A stretch of 64,000 nucleotides of DNA from Chrysogorgia sp. JL179-B06 (lineage: Eukaryota; Cnidaria; Anthozoa; Scleralcyonacea; Chrysogorgiidae): assembly GCA_035772405.1 (NCBI GenBank), contig JAYKKM010000439.1:3014501-3078500 (forward strand). Direction: 5' to 3'. Under the pieces are notes generated by a model that saw only the letters and a list, made by a program, of their open reading frames with translations, was not told the DNA's origin and made no database searches. Each line of letters opens with the position of its first letter. Positions within the stretch are counted from its first letter, which is position 1. Positions 46,190 to 58,979 of this stretch are shown here, piece by piece. The position numbers and the translations under genes were made by a program.

Positions 46190-46500
46190 ACGAAGCTGGA
46201 GCCAGACTGGGATTTTTAAGATAAAATCGTTGTATCTTCGCAATAGCTACCAGCTGAATGCTTTGCTTTAATATTTTTTCATTCTTCTTTAATAAAAGGA
46301 ATATTATATAAAGGAATCTAGAGACCTTTAACTGTTCTGAAATTTTATGGATAACTCGCAAAAGTTTAGACATCGAACGTCTTCGCGCAGATTGAACCTG
46401 GAGCCAGACTTTGCTTTTTATATTATAATCGTTATATTTTCGCAATGGCTATGTGTATTGCTATAACATTTTTTCATTCTTCTTTATATTGGAATCTATG
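46190..46500 (+). repeat. diverged tandem duplication, ~190-bp spacing
   Basis: GAGCCAGACT, ATAAAATCGTT.TAT.TTCGCAAT and ATTTTTTCATTCTTCTTTA occur twice in order, at 46199-46290 and 46392-46485. Confidence 0.6.
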
Positions 46501-47290
46501 ATGCCATAACGGTTGTAGATTTCTCTGCCTCTAGGTAAGCGTGCAAAAGATCGCCAAGTGTTTGTTGACGTTCGCGGCAGGTAACTGCTCTAGGGGGTCG
46601 GGGCTAACGGGTCTAGGGGGTCTAAGCCTCTGAAACGCCATTTCCTGCATTTTGGGGGCAGTTTTAACAAAAAATTAAAATAAAAAAACAGTGAAAATCA
46701 TGATTTTATAGTCAGTATTTCCTTACTGTATACGAAACTATCTCTAACAATAATATTCATGCAAAAACTAGATGACAATGAGCGCGCGAAACAACACAGG
46801 TGATAGATTTGTGCCAGAGATGAAAGTTGATTACCATTGACGTTGTTTAGCGAAACGTTTGTTATTGCGTAAAAAAACTTTTACGATTCTAAGAAAACAA
46901 AAGACAAACTTTTTTTCTTCTTTTTCTCCATTTTTTTCCGGCTCGTTCCCCGACGAATTGTTAATTTTTCCCCGACAGGGGCTAAGGTTCCCCGACGAGG
47001 GAGCTGTAGCCCCCCTGCCCCCCCCCTCTGGCGCCACCCCTGGTTCGCGGTTCGCGTAGATGTTGAATATATATCAGTGATATATATATATAGGTGATTT
47101 TGCAGTTTGCTGCTTTAATGTCAACTAGCTATAGTCATCCTTCTCTTTCAGCCTTTTACTAACATAACATAAGTAACAGCAACAATGCAACATTACAGCC
47201 GACAGGAGTCAAGTAGTCGAAATAAACACATACTGTAGGGCATTGCAAACAATTAAAATCCCTCTCATGAAATCGTTCCTGCATTTTATT
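46500..47290. other. intergenic DNA with possible element end
   Basis: I see no gene. GGCGCCACCCCTGG at 47029-47042 after a C/G-rich stretch resembles the end of a transposon, but I found no matching partner to the left. Confidence 0.4.
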
Positions 47291-47295
47291 ATATT

Positions 47296-47400
47296 TATCA
47301 CTCTCTTTTAGGTGAACGGAATACCCCAACAGGCTAGAAGCTCAATTGATAGGGGTTCCGAAGGTTGTTCAGAGAAGACCCGAAAGTTTTACCATTTGCT
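47296..47400 (-). repeat. repeat shared with 1145-1262
   Basis: On the minus strand, ATGGTAAAACTTTCGGGT, TGTTGGGGTATTCCGTTCAC and CTAAAAGAGAGTGATAAA match the plus-strand order at 1145-1262. There the block overlaps the LINE tail, so this is probably a second LINE fragment. Confidence 0.6.
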
Positions 47401-47639
47401 GATATTATTGCAAAGGCAGCACTTTCTCCTCAATTATTTTTAAGACCGTGAGTGGTGGACCTGTAATCGCATCTACTCTCACTAATTAGGTGCAAATAAT
47501 GGATGGAAGCATAACCCTTGATGTTAATTCTGTTATACGTAAAATTTCTGGATTTCCTCAAATTAACGGAAGTGCGACAATCTCTTCTACGACTGTACAA
47601 TTGAGAGACCACTAGAGAGGTCTTTCCCATTGCGCTGTA

Positions 47640-49900
47640 TATACACCGAGATATTATAATATATAATTCTGAATAATAGCTTGAGTATATTTTGATGATA
47701 ACATTGCTTGCTTATAGGTGTTGGGTGATGTACGATTGCCCAATTTTCCCCTGAAGTATGTTTCCAGTGCCGATGTAGATCGTGAATGCTTGTTCTGTTT
47801 TTTCCACAGCCGGTGGTAAAAAGGCGACACGAGTAAAAGAAGATTGCATCTTTTCATAGTTCTGTGATTTCTGTAGTATATGTTAACTCTAGTTTAGTAA
47901 AATAATTTTTTAAAGATATATAGTTACCCCGGGTGGGCCCAGGCTATACGTCACTGCACGGATGGCTACCCGCTAAATGGAAGGCTGAGTCGACGGTCGA
48001 ACGTTGGGCGTACTTCACACTAGTATTATTTATTAACTTTACAACCAAGCAAGAAAGCAAAATAATTAATACAACGGTTAAAAAATAAAAAATAAAAAAC
48101 AGACAAAAAAACAGAGCAGTCTTGAACATGGTTGAAGGTATAGTCAACAGGACATGTATCCCATGTGAAGACCAACCTGACAAAAAATTACAGAATAGAC
48201 ATAAATTAAAGACAAGGACTAATACACTAATAACATATGATAGGACAGATTAAGAACAGCAGCTTAAATTATATGAACGGCACTTAGAGCAGTACGTTTT
48301 CCAAGTGCGCATTCTGTTTACATAGAAAGAAGAGTCTAATTGAGAAGAATAGTATATATAAAGTTGGTGTTTAAAAGAGAAAACAGACGTATGGCAACAT
48401 AGTGGAGAAATAAAAAATTAAGCCCAAAACTAAAGAACTGTTTTGTATATGGGCAAGAGAAAGATAACTTTTAAACTAACCTTCAGTTTTGTATAACAGG
48501 TCGATATCCATGGCTAAATGCACTCCCGGTTTTTTTGTCCCGGCGATCATACTCGAATCAAGAAACTCCGATTCCGCATTGTGGAAACTTTACTTCCGGT
48601 TGTTTCTCGCTCGTGACCGAGCCAGAGGTATTAAATAGTATATATATCTACAACATAACTTGATCAACAGACAGAACTTTGGATCGACTGGGATATGTCA
48701 ATGGTTGACTCACTCGAATATTTAATATATCGAGCTACTGAGTAAGTCAATAATGAATATTATATATTTAAAAAAATATGCACTTTAGTAATTGTACAAT
48801 GTATTGTTGTAATGCGCTTTCGTATTTTTCGTTGTTGAATAACAAGTCTATTAAATTTAACGGTTGTTCTTTAGTTATTCGTCGTGTTTTACGACGTTTT
48901 GTCGCCATGAAGTTTTTAAAATACAAATACTAGCGCGACCTGTGTGCCTGTGGTGTTCGGATATACAATATTTATCTTTCATAAAATTTGAGCAGAAGGC
49001 GAAGCAAATAATGAAAACATTGTATCGGATAGTATCGTAGAAGTAACGAAGAAGTAACGTAGCGAAGAAGTAACGCGACGCTCCGCTGATCGAAGTGATA
49101 CATGTCGCCACTCATATTCCCCTCGCAAGCGAGGTCGCGAACCGAGCGAAGACAGGGATACATTTCTCAGTTTATATATCGTTTATATATCTACTAGAAA
49201 TACGCTCCGCAATAATCCCTCGCCTGCCTTTTCTACTCCGCCCTCCCCCCCCCCCCCCCCCCAGAGTCTATTTCCCCATCCATGGTCCCCAGGGCCCCGA
49301 CCGCGCACGCTAACGTAGATTTTGAACGTTATCAATATCTATCGGCCATTAGTATAATTTCTGAGCTTAAACGAGCTCTGATTGGCTGACTGGCCAGTAA
49401 ATCTGAGACGATAGTCACCGCGCTTACTAAAAATCATACTTGAAAAAGTGTTTTTTGTAACCAGACTATATTTATTCGTTCCAGTCCCCTCTCGGAATCA
49501 TCATTTTGATGTATGGTTTCTAAAACATGACGATTTTTTTTCAAAATGGCGACTATATTATTATAACTAAAAAATCGTCGAAAAGGCTCAAAAACTTAGC
49601 ATAAAGACATTGTATATATCAGATTTCTCTCAAGATAGAACTGTCTAAGGAAGTTGTTTATCGTATAATTATTTGTATTTTTGCGTCCGTTTTGATCGTT
49701 AGTGTGTTTTTGAAAGCTGTCAAGTGTGAAGAAAACATCGAGCTTAACACAGTTCTGTTCACAGTTCAGCACTGTTTAAAACTTCTCAATTGGATATTCA
49801 GTTCAAGCCTGAAATTATACTAAAACAATCAATCACCTCTGTCTCGGTGATTATCGTTATATTTACCTCACCGCTTCGCGGCTCGGTAAATATTCAACGA
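47640..49900. other. intergenic DNA, no gene seen
   Basis: It is low-complexity and AT-rich, with a CTCGC-rich fold-back near 49060-49165 and an 18-C homopolymer at 49245-49262. Short frames here show no family signature. Confidence 0.5.
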
Positions 49901-49927
49901 TAGTCACCTCGACTTCAGTGACTAATT

Positions 49928-50240
49928 GTTAAATATTTACTCGATTTCAGTTATGGAAACAGATTTGGAATTATCGAGTCAAAATACATAACATACGTTT
50001 CTATTATTATTATATTATGACAACGTGCATACCCTTCGTAAAAACGGTTTATGTACTTAGAAATTAGTCGGCAATCAAGTGGCCACTTCGTCGTATATTA
50101 TTTTGAACGTTATCTCGATCAATATTAATCGTTTTTAATCCTGAAAACAAATTTGGAATTACCGAGTCTAAATACATTACAATATGCCTATTATATTACG
50201 CAAACATGCATACCCTTCGTAAAAACCTGCTTATGTAGTT
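49928..50240 (+). repeat. diverged tandem duplication, ~170-bp unit
   Basis: ATTTGGAATTA.CGAGTC.AAATACAT, TATTATATTA and GCATACCCTTCGTAAAAAC occur twice in order. Confidence 0.65.
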
Positions 50241-50481
50241 CGTCAGATTACAAATCGCCATTGACCGCTTCGCTTTGTCTGCCAAGGCCGAAAAATTGTC
50301 CTATTCAAACGCATCAGTCATCACCCAAAACGATTTTTACTTGGTCCTACCATGCTCCGCTTAAATATATATATATACAAACTTTTCGTGAGAAATAGAT
50401 CCTTGCGCCGCTGTTGTAGCCGAGTCTAGGTTTTCCCGTCGTTTTTTTCAATGTCGAGACACGTGACCAAGATATTGCATT

Positions 50482-50652
50482 GCAATAGCGTAGCGTCTGG
50501 CTGCTATTAATAGCTCAAAATGCGGACAAACAAACCAAATTTGACTCACAAATGATTGCAAATGAGCTATTTTCTTTTGTTATGGCCGCAAGAATTATGG
50601 GTAAAAGTGGACAAACATGGATATTGACGTCATCTCGACGGAGTGCTATTAC
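50482..50652 (-). repeat. dispersed ~170-bp repeat, copy 3 of 3
   Basis: Inverted relative to 838-995 and 20045-20213, and closest to the latter (shares AATCATTTGTGAGTCAAATT on the minus strand). Confidence 0.75.
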
Positions 50653-51125
50653 ATCATCCCAATATGCTTTTACACTTTTTTCACAGGCTAAAGACTGCAT
50701 TTCTTTGTTTCGCCTTTTGTTTTCTCCTTATGATTATGCTTTTGCGTACATGTGAACGCGGGTGCGCTAGTTCCTAATATAATATCTTCAGAACTTCCAG
50801 AGAGGACATGTAAATCACGACGACGCATTGCTCACACAGGTCACGCCACTTAAAGGTCAAGTGTATTGTTGACATCTTAAAAACTTAATACGACATAGCC
50901 TAAAATTAGGCACTATGAAATATATTTTGGTTTTCTGTAAACATTTATTAATATGAATCTCTGCTTAAACTGCTTTCTCTCCTCTCTTCTTTTTACCGAC
51001 CTCTCATTATCCTCAAATGTTCCTTACGTTCCGTTTTGTCCATAACTGACAACATATGATATTTACAGTGTATATACAATATATACAATATATACAATAA
51101 TAATACATCATCCCGGCTATACGTC

Positions 51126-52734
51126 TCAGCGGGGTGTTTCATCTTTGCTTCCTGCATGGTAGCCTCTGTCGTCGTCTTCATCCTCCGCATCTTGTGGCCA
51201 TTGGGTTTCTGGATCTTCGATGCATTCGTGTTTGTCTGTAAGTTCGTCTTGTCGATGTTTAAACGGTTTGATGTTATCCGGATGACGGCACAGTGTGAGG
51301 CCACTTCCTTCTTGTTGCACAGTGACTTTATTTCGTTCTTTGTTTATATCGATGATCTCGAATGCTTCTTGAAGGAAAAGAGAACTTCCTGGATTTGTTG
51401 TAATTTCTGATCAGCACGCTGTCGCCAATTTGGAAGTGAGATTTCTTTCTGTATTTAGAGCAGTTGACTCGATTCTCGTTTTCCGTTTTCCGTTTCTGGT
51501 CTGCTTCTCGTGCCTTCTTTACGTCCTCTTCTGTTGAGTATCTTCTTGGGAAATCCAGACGTTGTCCGTGTCGAAAGAGCATGGATGCTGGTGGAATACC
51601 GGTCGCTGGATGATGCGTTTGTCTGTAGTTCTTCAAAACATTTCTTAGACTTTCTTTTTCTGGAGTACCATTGCGACGTCCGATTTTCATGGCCAGGCTT
51701 GCCGAAAGGTCGCATAAACGTTTCGGCTGGGTTTGAAGACGGGTGGTGTGGCGGCGTTGTCTGTAATGTAATGTGATGTCTTTGCTGGTGGTGAATTTCT
51801 GCATCTGTGTACTGTTGAATGGTGGACAATGGTCCGATATTTGTACATCTGGATTGCCGTATGTTTCGTAAATCTTTTCTATAGGGCTGGTATAACTTTA
51901 TCCGCCTTTGTCGACGTAACATATTTCTCTGCGGGGGATCTTGATGCTAGATCTTGTTCGGTACGAATAAGTCCACTGCTACTGTTTCCCACCACTTCTC
52001 TGGTACTTTGGTGTGGTTTGATCGGCTCTTTCGTCTTCTTGTCCACGAACACGCTGCAGTCGTTGCATGATTTTACAAACTCCTCCACCTCCCTATCCAT
52101 GCAATGAAAAAAGAAGTGATATCTGAGTCGCCGTTTCAAACCTTCTTGTCCTGGATGTGCTCCCATTGTGTGCAAGTTGGATGGCTGTTTCATGTAGCTT
52201 AGTTGGAAGGACGATCCTTTCATCTTTGAGAATGATCATTTCCTGTAACCGTGAGCTGTGTCAGGATGGTTCTAAAACGCTGAACTTCGGCAGGTTCTGT
52301 CTTAGGGATCCAAGTCTGTCCCTTGTTAATTAGTGCAGGTTCACATGCAAGTACAGGTTCACATGCAAGTACAGGTTCACATGCAGAGCTGTCGATAATG
52401 TGCCAGTTGACTGAGATGGAGCTCCGAATGTGACCGCGCGCATTTGGAAATTCCATCCACTGGTATCGTGGGGCTGTTATATGGCTTGATCTGGTTTTGT
52501 GTTGATCATTCGTGGTAGGAGATTCCACCTTTGTGTTTTCTCTCTTCCACAGACACTAATACTTGCACCTGTATCACCAAAACCGTCGCGAGGCTGTTGT
52601 TGACAGTTGATAACGATTTGGGCCTTGAAGTCTCGTATCTTTATTCTTCCCTTGTGTAGTGGTTGCTGAGTTGTTTCCGTGATTCTGAAAATGTTGATGT
52701 GGTAGATGTCGCCTTGGTCATGATTTTCGTTGTG
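51126..52734 (-). pseudogene. Ty3/gypsy-like protease and integrase remnant
   Basis: The minus strand resumes directly after the BEL insertion. 52700-52530 holds an aspartic protease core, DGFGDTGASISVCG. 52223-51880 holds the integrase zinc domain (GAHPGQEGLKRRLRYHFFFH then MDREVEEFVKSCNDCSVFVD). 51922-51500 has catalytic-core pieces (HHPSSNPAETFMRPFGK; LKNYRQTHHPATGIPPASML). 51470-51330 has the C-terminal FQIGDSVLIRNYN. Only about 350 bp separate protease and integrase, so RT and most of RNase H are deleted. Frames shift at least four times. A pure-purine run on the minus strand at 50969-50990 could be the polypurine tract, but LTRs were not found. It belongs with the zinc knuckle at 58663-58872. 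Confidence 0.75.
52335..52387. repeat. 18-bp triplication in the Ty3-like remnant
   Basis: CAGGTTCACATGCAAGTA is repeated three times within the RNase H/integrase border region. Confidence 0.85.
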
Positions 52735-52739
52735 GGGCT

Positions 52740-53046
52740 TGGACCGACGGCGGAATGAACGATACACGTACACCAGTAGTTGGAATTTCAGTATTTATTA
52801 TATTGATTATATAATACACTTCATTACAATATCAAAAGTGTTCAAATTAACTTACATTTTGTCCCAACTACTTTAAACTGTCCTTTCGTTTGATTTTCTC
52901 AATAAACATGAACAATAAAACAGTAAAATTACATCTCTTTTTGTCCTTTTCGTGTCCTTTTTATGGTAGTTCAATTTTCCCCATAAACCCTTTCGGCATT
53001 AGTTTTTCATTAGTACTTCATGTTATAGTATTTTTATGACGCAACA
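52740..53046 (-). repeat. 3' LTR of the BEL/Pao element
   Basis: 307 bp. It aligns to the other LTR with about four substitutions and lacks a 48-bp block (AAGAATCTGAAGCTATAAAT..) that the 5' LTR has. Confidence 0.92.
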
Positions 53047-53159
53047 TTCCCCACCGCAATGGGAGAATTCCCATTCATACTACTTATCGTTATAACGTTC
53101 AGCCGGATAGATGACACAGATCTTGCTTAGGTCGCGAATAAGTTCCTCTTGTAGTTTTT

Positions 53160-56100
53160 ACTTGAACATTTCTTACCAGTCCATCTTGTCCCGGTTTTGC
53201 CTGTTTCCCATTTACCTCGTACAGCATTTGGGTCTGCTACAATAACAAAATCGTTGACTTGGCCGTTTCTAGTTTGAGTGTTCCACTTTTTTCTGGGAAC
53301 CAGTTGAGGCAGTACATCTCTCGACCATTTCTTCCAAAATGCTTCGACGATGCGTTAGCAGAACTCAAAACGATGGCGGGGATTATTGGTATGCCGGAAT
53401 GGACCTTGAGGGACTGCGCTGGTTGCTCTTCCAAGCAGGATATCATTTGGGCATAAATACGAGCCGTCATCGGGATCTGTTGGCACTCTACCAATTGGTC
53501 GTTGATTAACCAAGTTGGTGACTTCCAATAGACATGTGTATAATTCGAATGGTGTGAGGACCGCATCACCAACTGCTTTTTTAGGGCGGCTTTAACAGAC
53601 TTTACCATTGCTTCGGTAACACCGTTATGATGAGGTGCAAGTGGTGTTGTAAATTGCCATTTGATACTTCGGTCGGCACAGAATTCTTTCAACTGTTTGA
53701 TGTCCCATCCTTCGATCATGAGTCGTAATTCGGTTTCTGCTCCAATCATTTGGGTGCCATTATCGGATATGATCATCTTGGGATACCCACGATATGAAAA
53801 GAATCTTCGTAACACTTGCATCAGTTCCATGGCGCTGGCATCAACGGCAAGTTCACAATGTATGGCTCTCGTGTTTAAGCAAGTAAACACCACACCATAA
53901 TGCTTGCTTGTTTTATTTCGACCGATCTTTACTTTGATGGGTCCAAAATAATCCAATGAGGAGTATAGGAATGGTGGCGTGTGTGGTTGTAAACGACAAT
54001 TTGGTAAGTTTGCCATAAACTGCGTTTCTACCTTTGCTGCCATCTCTCGGCAAACTGTGCATCGATACTTGACAACTTTGGCAATATTGTGCGCTTTAAT
54101 AACCCAGTACTTTTTTCTGGTCTTGGCGACAGTGGCGGCAACTCCTGAATGGCTTACTTGGTGAGCAGCACAGTCGATGACTAAGGACACGTGGTGATTA
54201 TATGGCAGCAATGCGGGTCTTTCGCTGTCATAAACGATCGTTGTGGGATCCAAACGACCGCCAACTCGGATAATGCCTTTCTCATCGACGTATGGAGAAA
54301 GCGTCTTGAAATCTCCCTTTTCGAACCTATGGAAGAGGCCAGATTGTGCTTGTTTTAGCCAGTATTCTTCTGCGGCTTTAATTTCTTCTCCAATCAATGG
54401 TCCCATTTCTGATTGGTTGGCTCTAATTTGACCACATTTGATGCGGGAATTACAGCAAAATCCTTGTACATATGCTGTCACTCTCAGGATCCTTTTCCAT
54501 TTGGAGTACCTTTGGCAATCAAAGATCGACTGTTTAACAGTAACCGGACAGGTTATCTTGGCCTTTCTCCTTTCTTTATCGATTTCTTTCATGTCGGGTA
54601 CACTAGTTTCCAGTGGCCATTGGGCTTCGGGTGACTTTAAAAACTCGGGACCATTGAACCATCTACCATCAACTTCTTCTGCGGATATACCTTTTGTGAT
54701 GTCGTCGGCAACATTTTCGACAGTGGGGCAGTGGAACCAATCAGCAGGATCTGAATTCGACTGGATTTCGCTCACTCTGCATGACACAAACGGCTTGTAG
54801 GAACGTGGCTGACCTTGGATCCAGGCAAGTGTAACACGACTATCAGAAAGAAAGATTGTTCGTAGAATCTTTAGTCTTGTCTCCTCTTGGATTGTCTTCG
54901 CTAACCGGCTTGCTACAACTGCATCTTGTAGCTCCAGACGAGGAATGGTTAATTCCTTTAATGGTGCTACTCGTGATTTGGCGGCAGTAAATCGAACTCC
55001 AAACGTTCCATCATCTAATTTCCATCTGGTATAGGCACAAGCCCCAAAGGCTAGTCTGGAGGCGTCACAGAATACTATCAATTGTGGATCGTGCGTTGCA
55101 CCAGGTGGCGTAAGACATCTCTGGAATCGGACTTTATTAAGCGCAGCCATTTCGTCAAATATCTTCATCCACTTTCTTTTAACTTCAGTTGGAACCTCTT
55201 CATCCCAGCTCAGACCATGTTGCCAAAGTTCTTGCATGGCTATCTTTGCTTTGATTAAAACGGCTGCTCCAGCTCCAATGGGGTCAAAGATCCCAGATAA
55301 CTTGCTTAGAATGAGGCGCTTCGTTAGCTTCGTAAGGGATGCTGATGCTGGCTTGTGATGAGGTGACAATCTACTGGCAAATTCAACTTTCACCTTGAAC
55401 GAGAACTGGTCTTCCTTCGGACGCCAAACTGTTCCGAGAACTTTCTGCATGTTTCCTGATTTTCTCCTAGTACCACTTCTGCTGCACTTTCTCCGTCCTT
55501 CAATGGGGCATTCGAAATCCATTCCTTTACGCGAAAACCACCAGCGTCAAGCACTTCGTCTATGTCTGATGTTAGTATTCTGGCTTCTGTATAGAGGCTT
55601 GAGAGTCACAGATATCATCCACGTACGTATTCCTTTTAATGGCTTCAGCTGCCTTTGGCTTGGTCTCTTCTTTCAGCTTAGCGGTCTTGTGCATCGCGAC
55701 AATGGCCATGGTTGGGGTCGGACGATCTCCGAAGGTCAACACAGTCTTTACATATGTGTCTGGGCGTCGTTCTGTTGCCATGTTGCGCCAGAGAAACCTG
55801 TGAACATGTTGATCTATAGGTGGAATGGCAACCATGTGATACATCTTAGCAATATCACCGCAAACAGCAACAGCTCTTTCTCTGAACCGCAATATAACTC
55901 CCAAAAGGCTGTTAAGTAGGTCTGGACCTTTGTACCAGTAATCATTCAAGCAATGACCGTTGTATGATGCGGAGCTGTTAAAGACAATTCGAGATGGAGT
56001 GCTCTTCTTTTCTGGGCGAACTACAGCATGGTGGGCAACGTAATATATGGGACCCTTCCATTCTTCAATTTCTTTCTTTGACAATTTTCGAGAGAACTTC

Positions 56101-58251
56101 ATTCTTTCCATTTCCTTCATTTGCATGTCATAACTGCTGGCATTCTCGGACTGTTTGCGGAGACGGTGTTCAGTGGCTTCCATCTTTTTCAATACTTGGG
56201 TGTAGTTGTTAGGTAGCTGTTGAGGGTCTTTCTTCCATGGATATGTCATCGTCCATTTCTTCTCTTCCAAATGGCACGAATCTTCAATTAACTTCAGTTC
56301 CATTTGTTCCTCTGATGTCATTGTGACAGGTGGGCATTTGCATGAAGACAATGACACTCCCATTGACTCGGTTTCCCAAAACTCTGTAAGATCCACTGGA
56401 GAGGCCAAACGGACAAGCATGGCATGATTGACATTCGAGTGTCCTTGGTCGTCATTGGTTCCAAAGGCTACCCAACCGAGGGGACTTTTCCTGATTGCTA
56501 AATTGTCCTTTATTCTGATTTCACCACCATGGAAGCGGGGATAGTTGATGCCAATCAAGAGGTCAACAGGACCCGATTCTCTTTTCAATTGATCCACAGG
56601 GATATGAAAAGCCTTGGAAACTGCTTTCAGTATCATCTGAGATATATGATATACCAACAGCTTGGACCATTTGGACTCTTTTTCCTTCATGGGTGCAGAT
56701 TGGAACCTTGTAGATCTTTGTATCCAATTCTTCTTCAGCACCTCCCACCTTGGTTATGACAATCTTCATAGACTTTCCTTCAAGATCCAATTCTTCGGCA
56801 AAGCTTGTACGAACCATGGATATTTGAGCACCACTATCATAGAAAATGTTTGCCACTTTCTTTCCATCCTTGCCTTTTACTTGACCAGTTACCACAGGGA
56901 GTAAGGTATTGCTGTTGTCTTGGGTGGATCCAATATGGGCAGGTGATTGGGGCCCATTAGCAGCAGCATGAAGAAGCTTGTGATGCGGCTTCTTGCAGAT
57001 GGTACCAGTCTGACTTCTTTCTCCGCACTCTTTCTTTCGGGAGCAGTTTGTCACAGTATGACCTTTACCTCGCTTTAAACATGAGAAACATGCTTTGTGG
57101 TCTTTCACTGTTTTCCATCTTTCATTTGGGGCCATATGGAGGAATCTGTGACACTGGTCTACATAGTGCTTTCCTTGGCAGACATAACAATGGTTGTACC
57201 TGAACTGCTCACCATCTTTCTTCTCCTCAGCATCTTCATGATTGAAGCCAAGTGCATTGACATTTGAGCGTGATGAATGTCCAATCTTGCGAATAGTGGC
57301 ACCAGAATGCATCCGGGCGGTCATTTCTCCCTCCATCCAATTCAGGAGGTTATCCATGGATGGGTCAAGCTTCTCGGAATGTATGTGTCGAGCCCACACC
57401 CTCAAGTCATCTTTGGTCATTTTTCTTTCAATGAGGGAAATCACATAGGTATTATCAATATCTTGGGGCCTCTTAACTTCCTTCAAAATATTGTATGATC
57501 TTCTTATCAAATTTACAAGGTCGCAGAAGCGATTATCTTCACCTGACTGGATATTCTTGAATCTTTCTAAATCCAAAGTTATTGTGTCAGACACAACTCT
57601 GGGATTACCATAGTTTTGGTCAAGGTACTTCCATGCAGCTTTTAAATCAGTACTTATACCTTCAATCAATTTGGCAGGTTCTGCGCCAAGACATGAACGT
57701 AATACTGTAAGGGCATCTCTTTCTGAATATTGGGCTTCAACGGCATATTGAAAGTCGGACTTAAATATGAAATATCGTCGGACATCACCAGTAAACAAAG
57801 GCAGTTTTGCTTTCTCGTGTCGAACAGTAAAAGGCTTTTTGGTCATATTCACTTGCTTTACCTCATGCTTTTCTTCATTTTCCTCACTTTCTGACTGTTC
57901 GTTTTCCTCATCACCATTATTCTCATCGTTATCATCATCCTCTTGGCTTGATGCATCATCATTCTTGTCACTTGCAGCATTAATAAAATCATAAAACATC
58001 ATCGAAAAGGTTGTATACTCACTGGTACAGGTTTGCATCCAAAGTTCAGCTTCTTCAAACTCGTCATCGTTTAATAACATAGTAAATTCCTCATGCTTCG
58101 TTTCCAAAGCTTCGTGTGCTTTCTTTACCTTATCAAATGCTTGTTTGACTTCCTTCGTTGATCGTTCAGCTTCGATAAGTTTCTTTACAGCAGTGATTGT
58201 CCTCGTCAATACGCCTTTCGCCGCTCTTCTAACATCCTTCGTGTTATCCAT
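53160..58251 (-). pseudogene. BEL/Pao gag-pol polyprotein, frameshifted
   Basis: ATG at 58251. The first frame (58251-56563, 562 codons) has a Glu/Lys coiled N-terminus, an acidic Asp/Asn/Glu run and a DUF1759-like gag core (KLPLFTGDVRRYFIFKSDFQ). Paired zinc knuckles follow (CYVCQGKHYVDQC; CFSCLKRGKGHTVTNC), then the protease FYDSGAQISMV. After a shift near 56640 the RT runs to 55572, with the catalytic YVDD at 55616. The frame shifts again after YVDD and near 55450. 55440-53520 carries the RNase H region (VFCDASRLAFGACAYTR) and integrase with HHCC (CTVCREM), then LDYFGPIKV, ISDNGTQM and HHNGVTEAMVKS. A last shift near 53490 moves the C-terminus to another frame. At least four breaks make it non-functional. 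Confidence 0.88.
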
Positions 58252-58307
58252 ATTTTCGATAAACTTCGCTCGTAACCACCATCAGCAGGTATAAAATCTT
58301 CAGATTG

Positions 58308-58662
58308 TGGACCGACGGCGGAATGAACGATACACGTACACCAGTAGTTGGAATTTCAGTATTTATTATATTGATTATATAAAAGAATCTGAAGCTATAA
58401 ATAATATTAAATAAGAAAAGTTTTAGTTCTTACACTTCATTACAATATCAAAAGTGTTTAAATTAACTTACATTTTGTCCCAACTACTTTAAACTGTCCT
58501 TTCGCTTGATTTTCTCAATAAACATGAACAATAAAACAGTAAAATTACATCTCTTTTTGTCCTTTTCGTGTCCTTTTTATGGTAGTTCAATTTTTCCCAT
58601 AAACCCTTTCGGCATTAGTTTTTCGTTAGTACTTCATGTTATAGTATTTTTATGACGCAACA
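58308..58662 (-). repeat. 5' LTR of the BEL/Pao element
   Basis: 355 bp. Starts TGTTGCGTCA on the minus strand and ends CGTCGGTCCA. It contains the 48-bp block absent from the other LTR. Confidence 0.92.
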
Positions 58663-58872
58663 GGGCTGTTGTGATTCTTTGTCTTCGGATTTTATTTCAT
58701 TAATTGCTTTCTTTTTCCTGCATACTGTTTCGTAGTGGCCAATTGCACAACAGAAGTTGCATTTACTGGTTTTTGCTCTGCAGTTTTTTATGTGTGCAAT
58801 AATGGATGTCTGGATGTCTTGTCCGCAGTAGTAACACGATCGGGGCTTTCCAGATTTGGGTTTATTCTTCAT
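58663..58872 (-). pseudogene. gag zinc-knuckle fragment of the Ty3-like element
   Basis: Minus strand: CYYCGQDIQTSIIAHIKNC, then the retroviral-type knuckle CNFCCAIGHYETVC and a basic tail. The frame runs to KEDKESQQP-like residues at the BEL insertion point, and the same protein resumes at 52734 with SPTTK/KPHNE in two frames. This links the two halves of one split element. Confidence 0.8.
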
Positions 58873-58886
58873 GTTTTGGTAGGAGT

Positions 58887-58976
58887 ATCATTTTCGAATA
58901 AGAAAATTAATTCGCTTACGACTATGGAGTATATCTGAACCAAATTTGAAGTAAAGTAATTACAATCTCGTTTTTT
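58887..58976 (+). repeat. dispersed repeat shared with 5303-5386
   Basis: Same blocks and order as the copy at 5303, with about 10 percent difference by eye. Confidence 0.7.
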
Positions 58977-58979
58977 GTG

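Larger units (their letters stand above)
52735..58667 (-). mobile_element. BEL/Pao LTR retrotransposon, full length
   Basis: The element spans 52740-58662 (5,923 bp) with LTRs at both ends and an exact 5-bp target duplication, GGGCT, at 52735-52739 and 58663-58667. LTR ends are TG..CA on the minus strand (TGTTGCGTCA..CGGTCCA). The purine-rich GGTGGGGAA at 53047-53055 (minus) directly precedes the 3' LTR and fits a polypurine tract. A tRNA primer site after the 5' LTR was not identified. It is inserted in a Ty3-like element in the same orientation. Confidence 0.92.

Noticed and set aside
46859..47059. 66-68 codon frames on both strands
   Set aside because: They are low-complexity T-rich and C-rich sequence without homology or splice support, probably transposon end sequence.
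55395..55919. 174-codon plus-strand frame in the BEL element
   Set aside because: It is a shadow of the RT region on the opposite strand, with no family signature.
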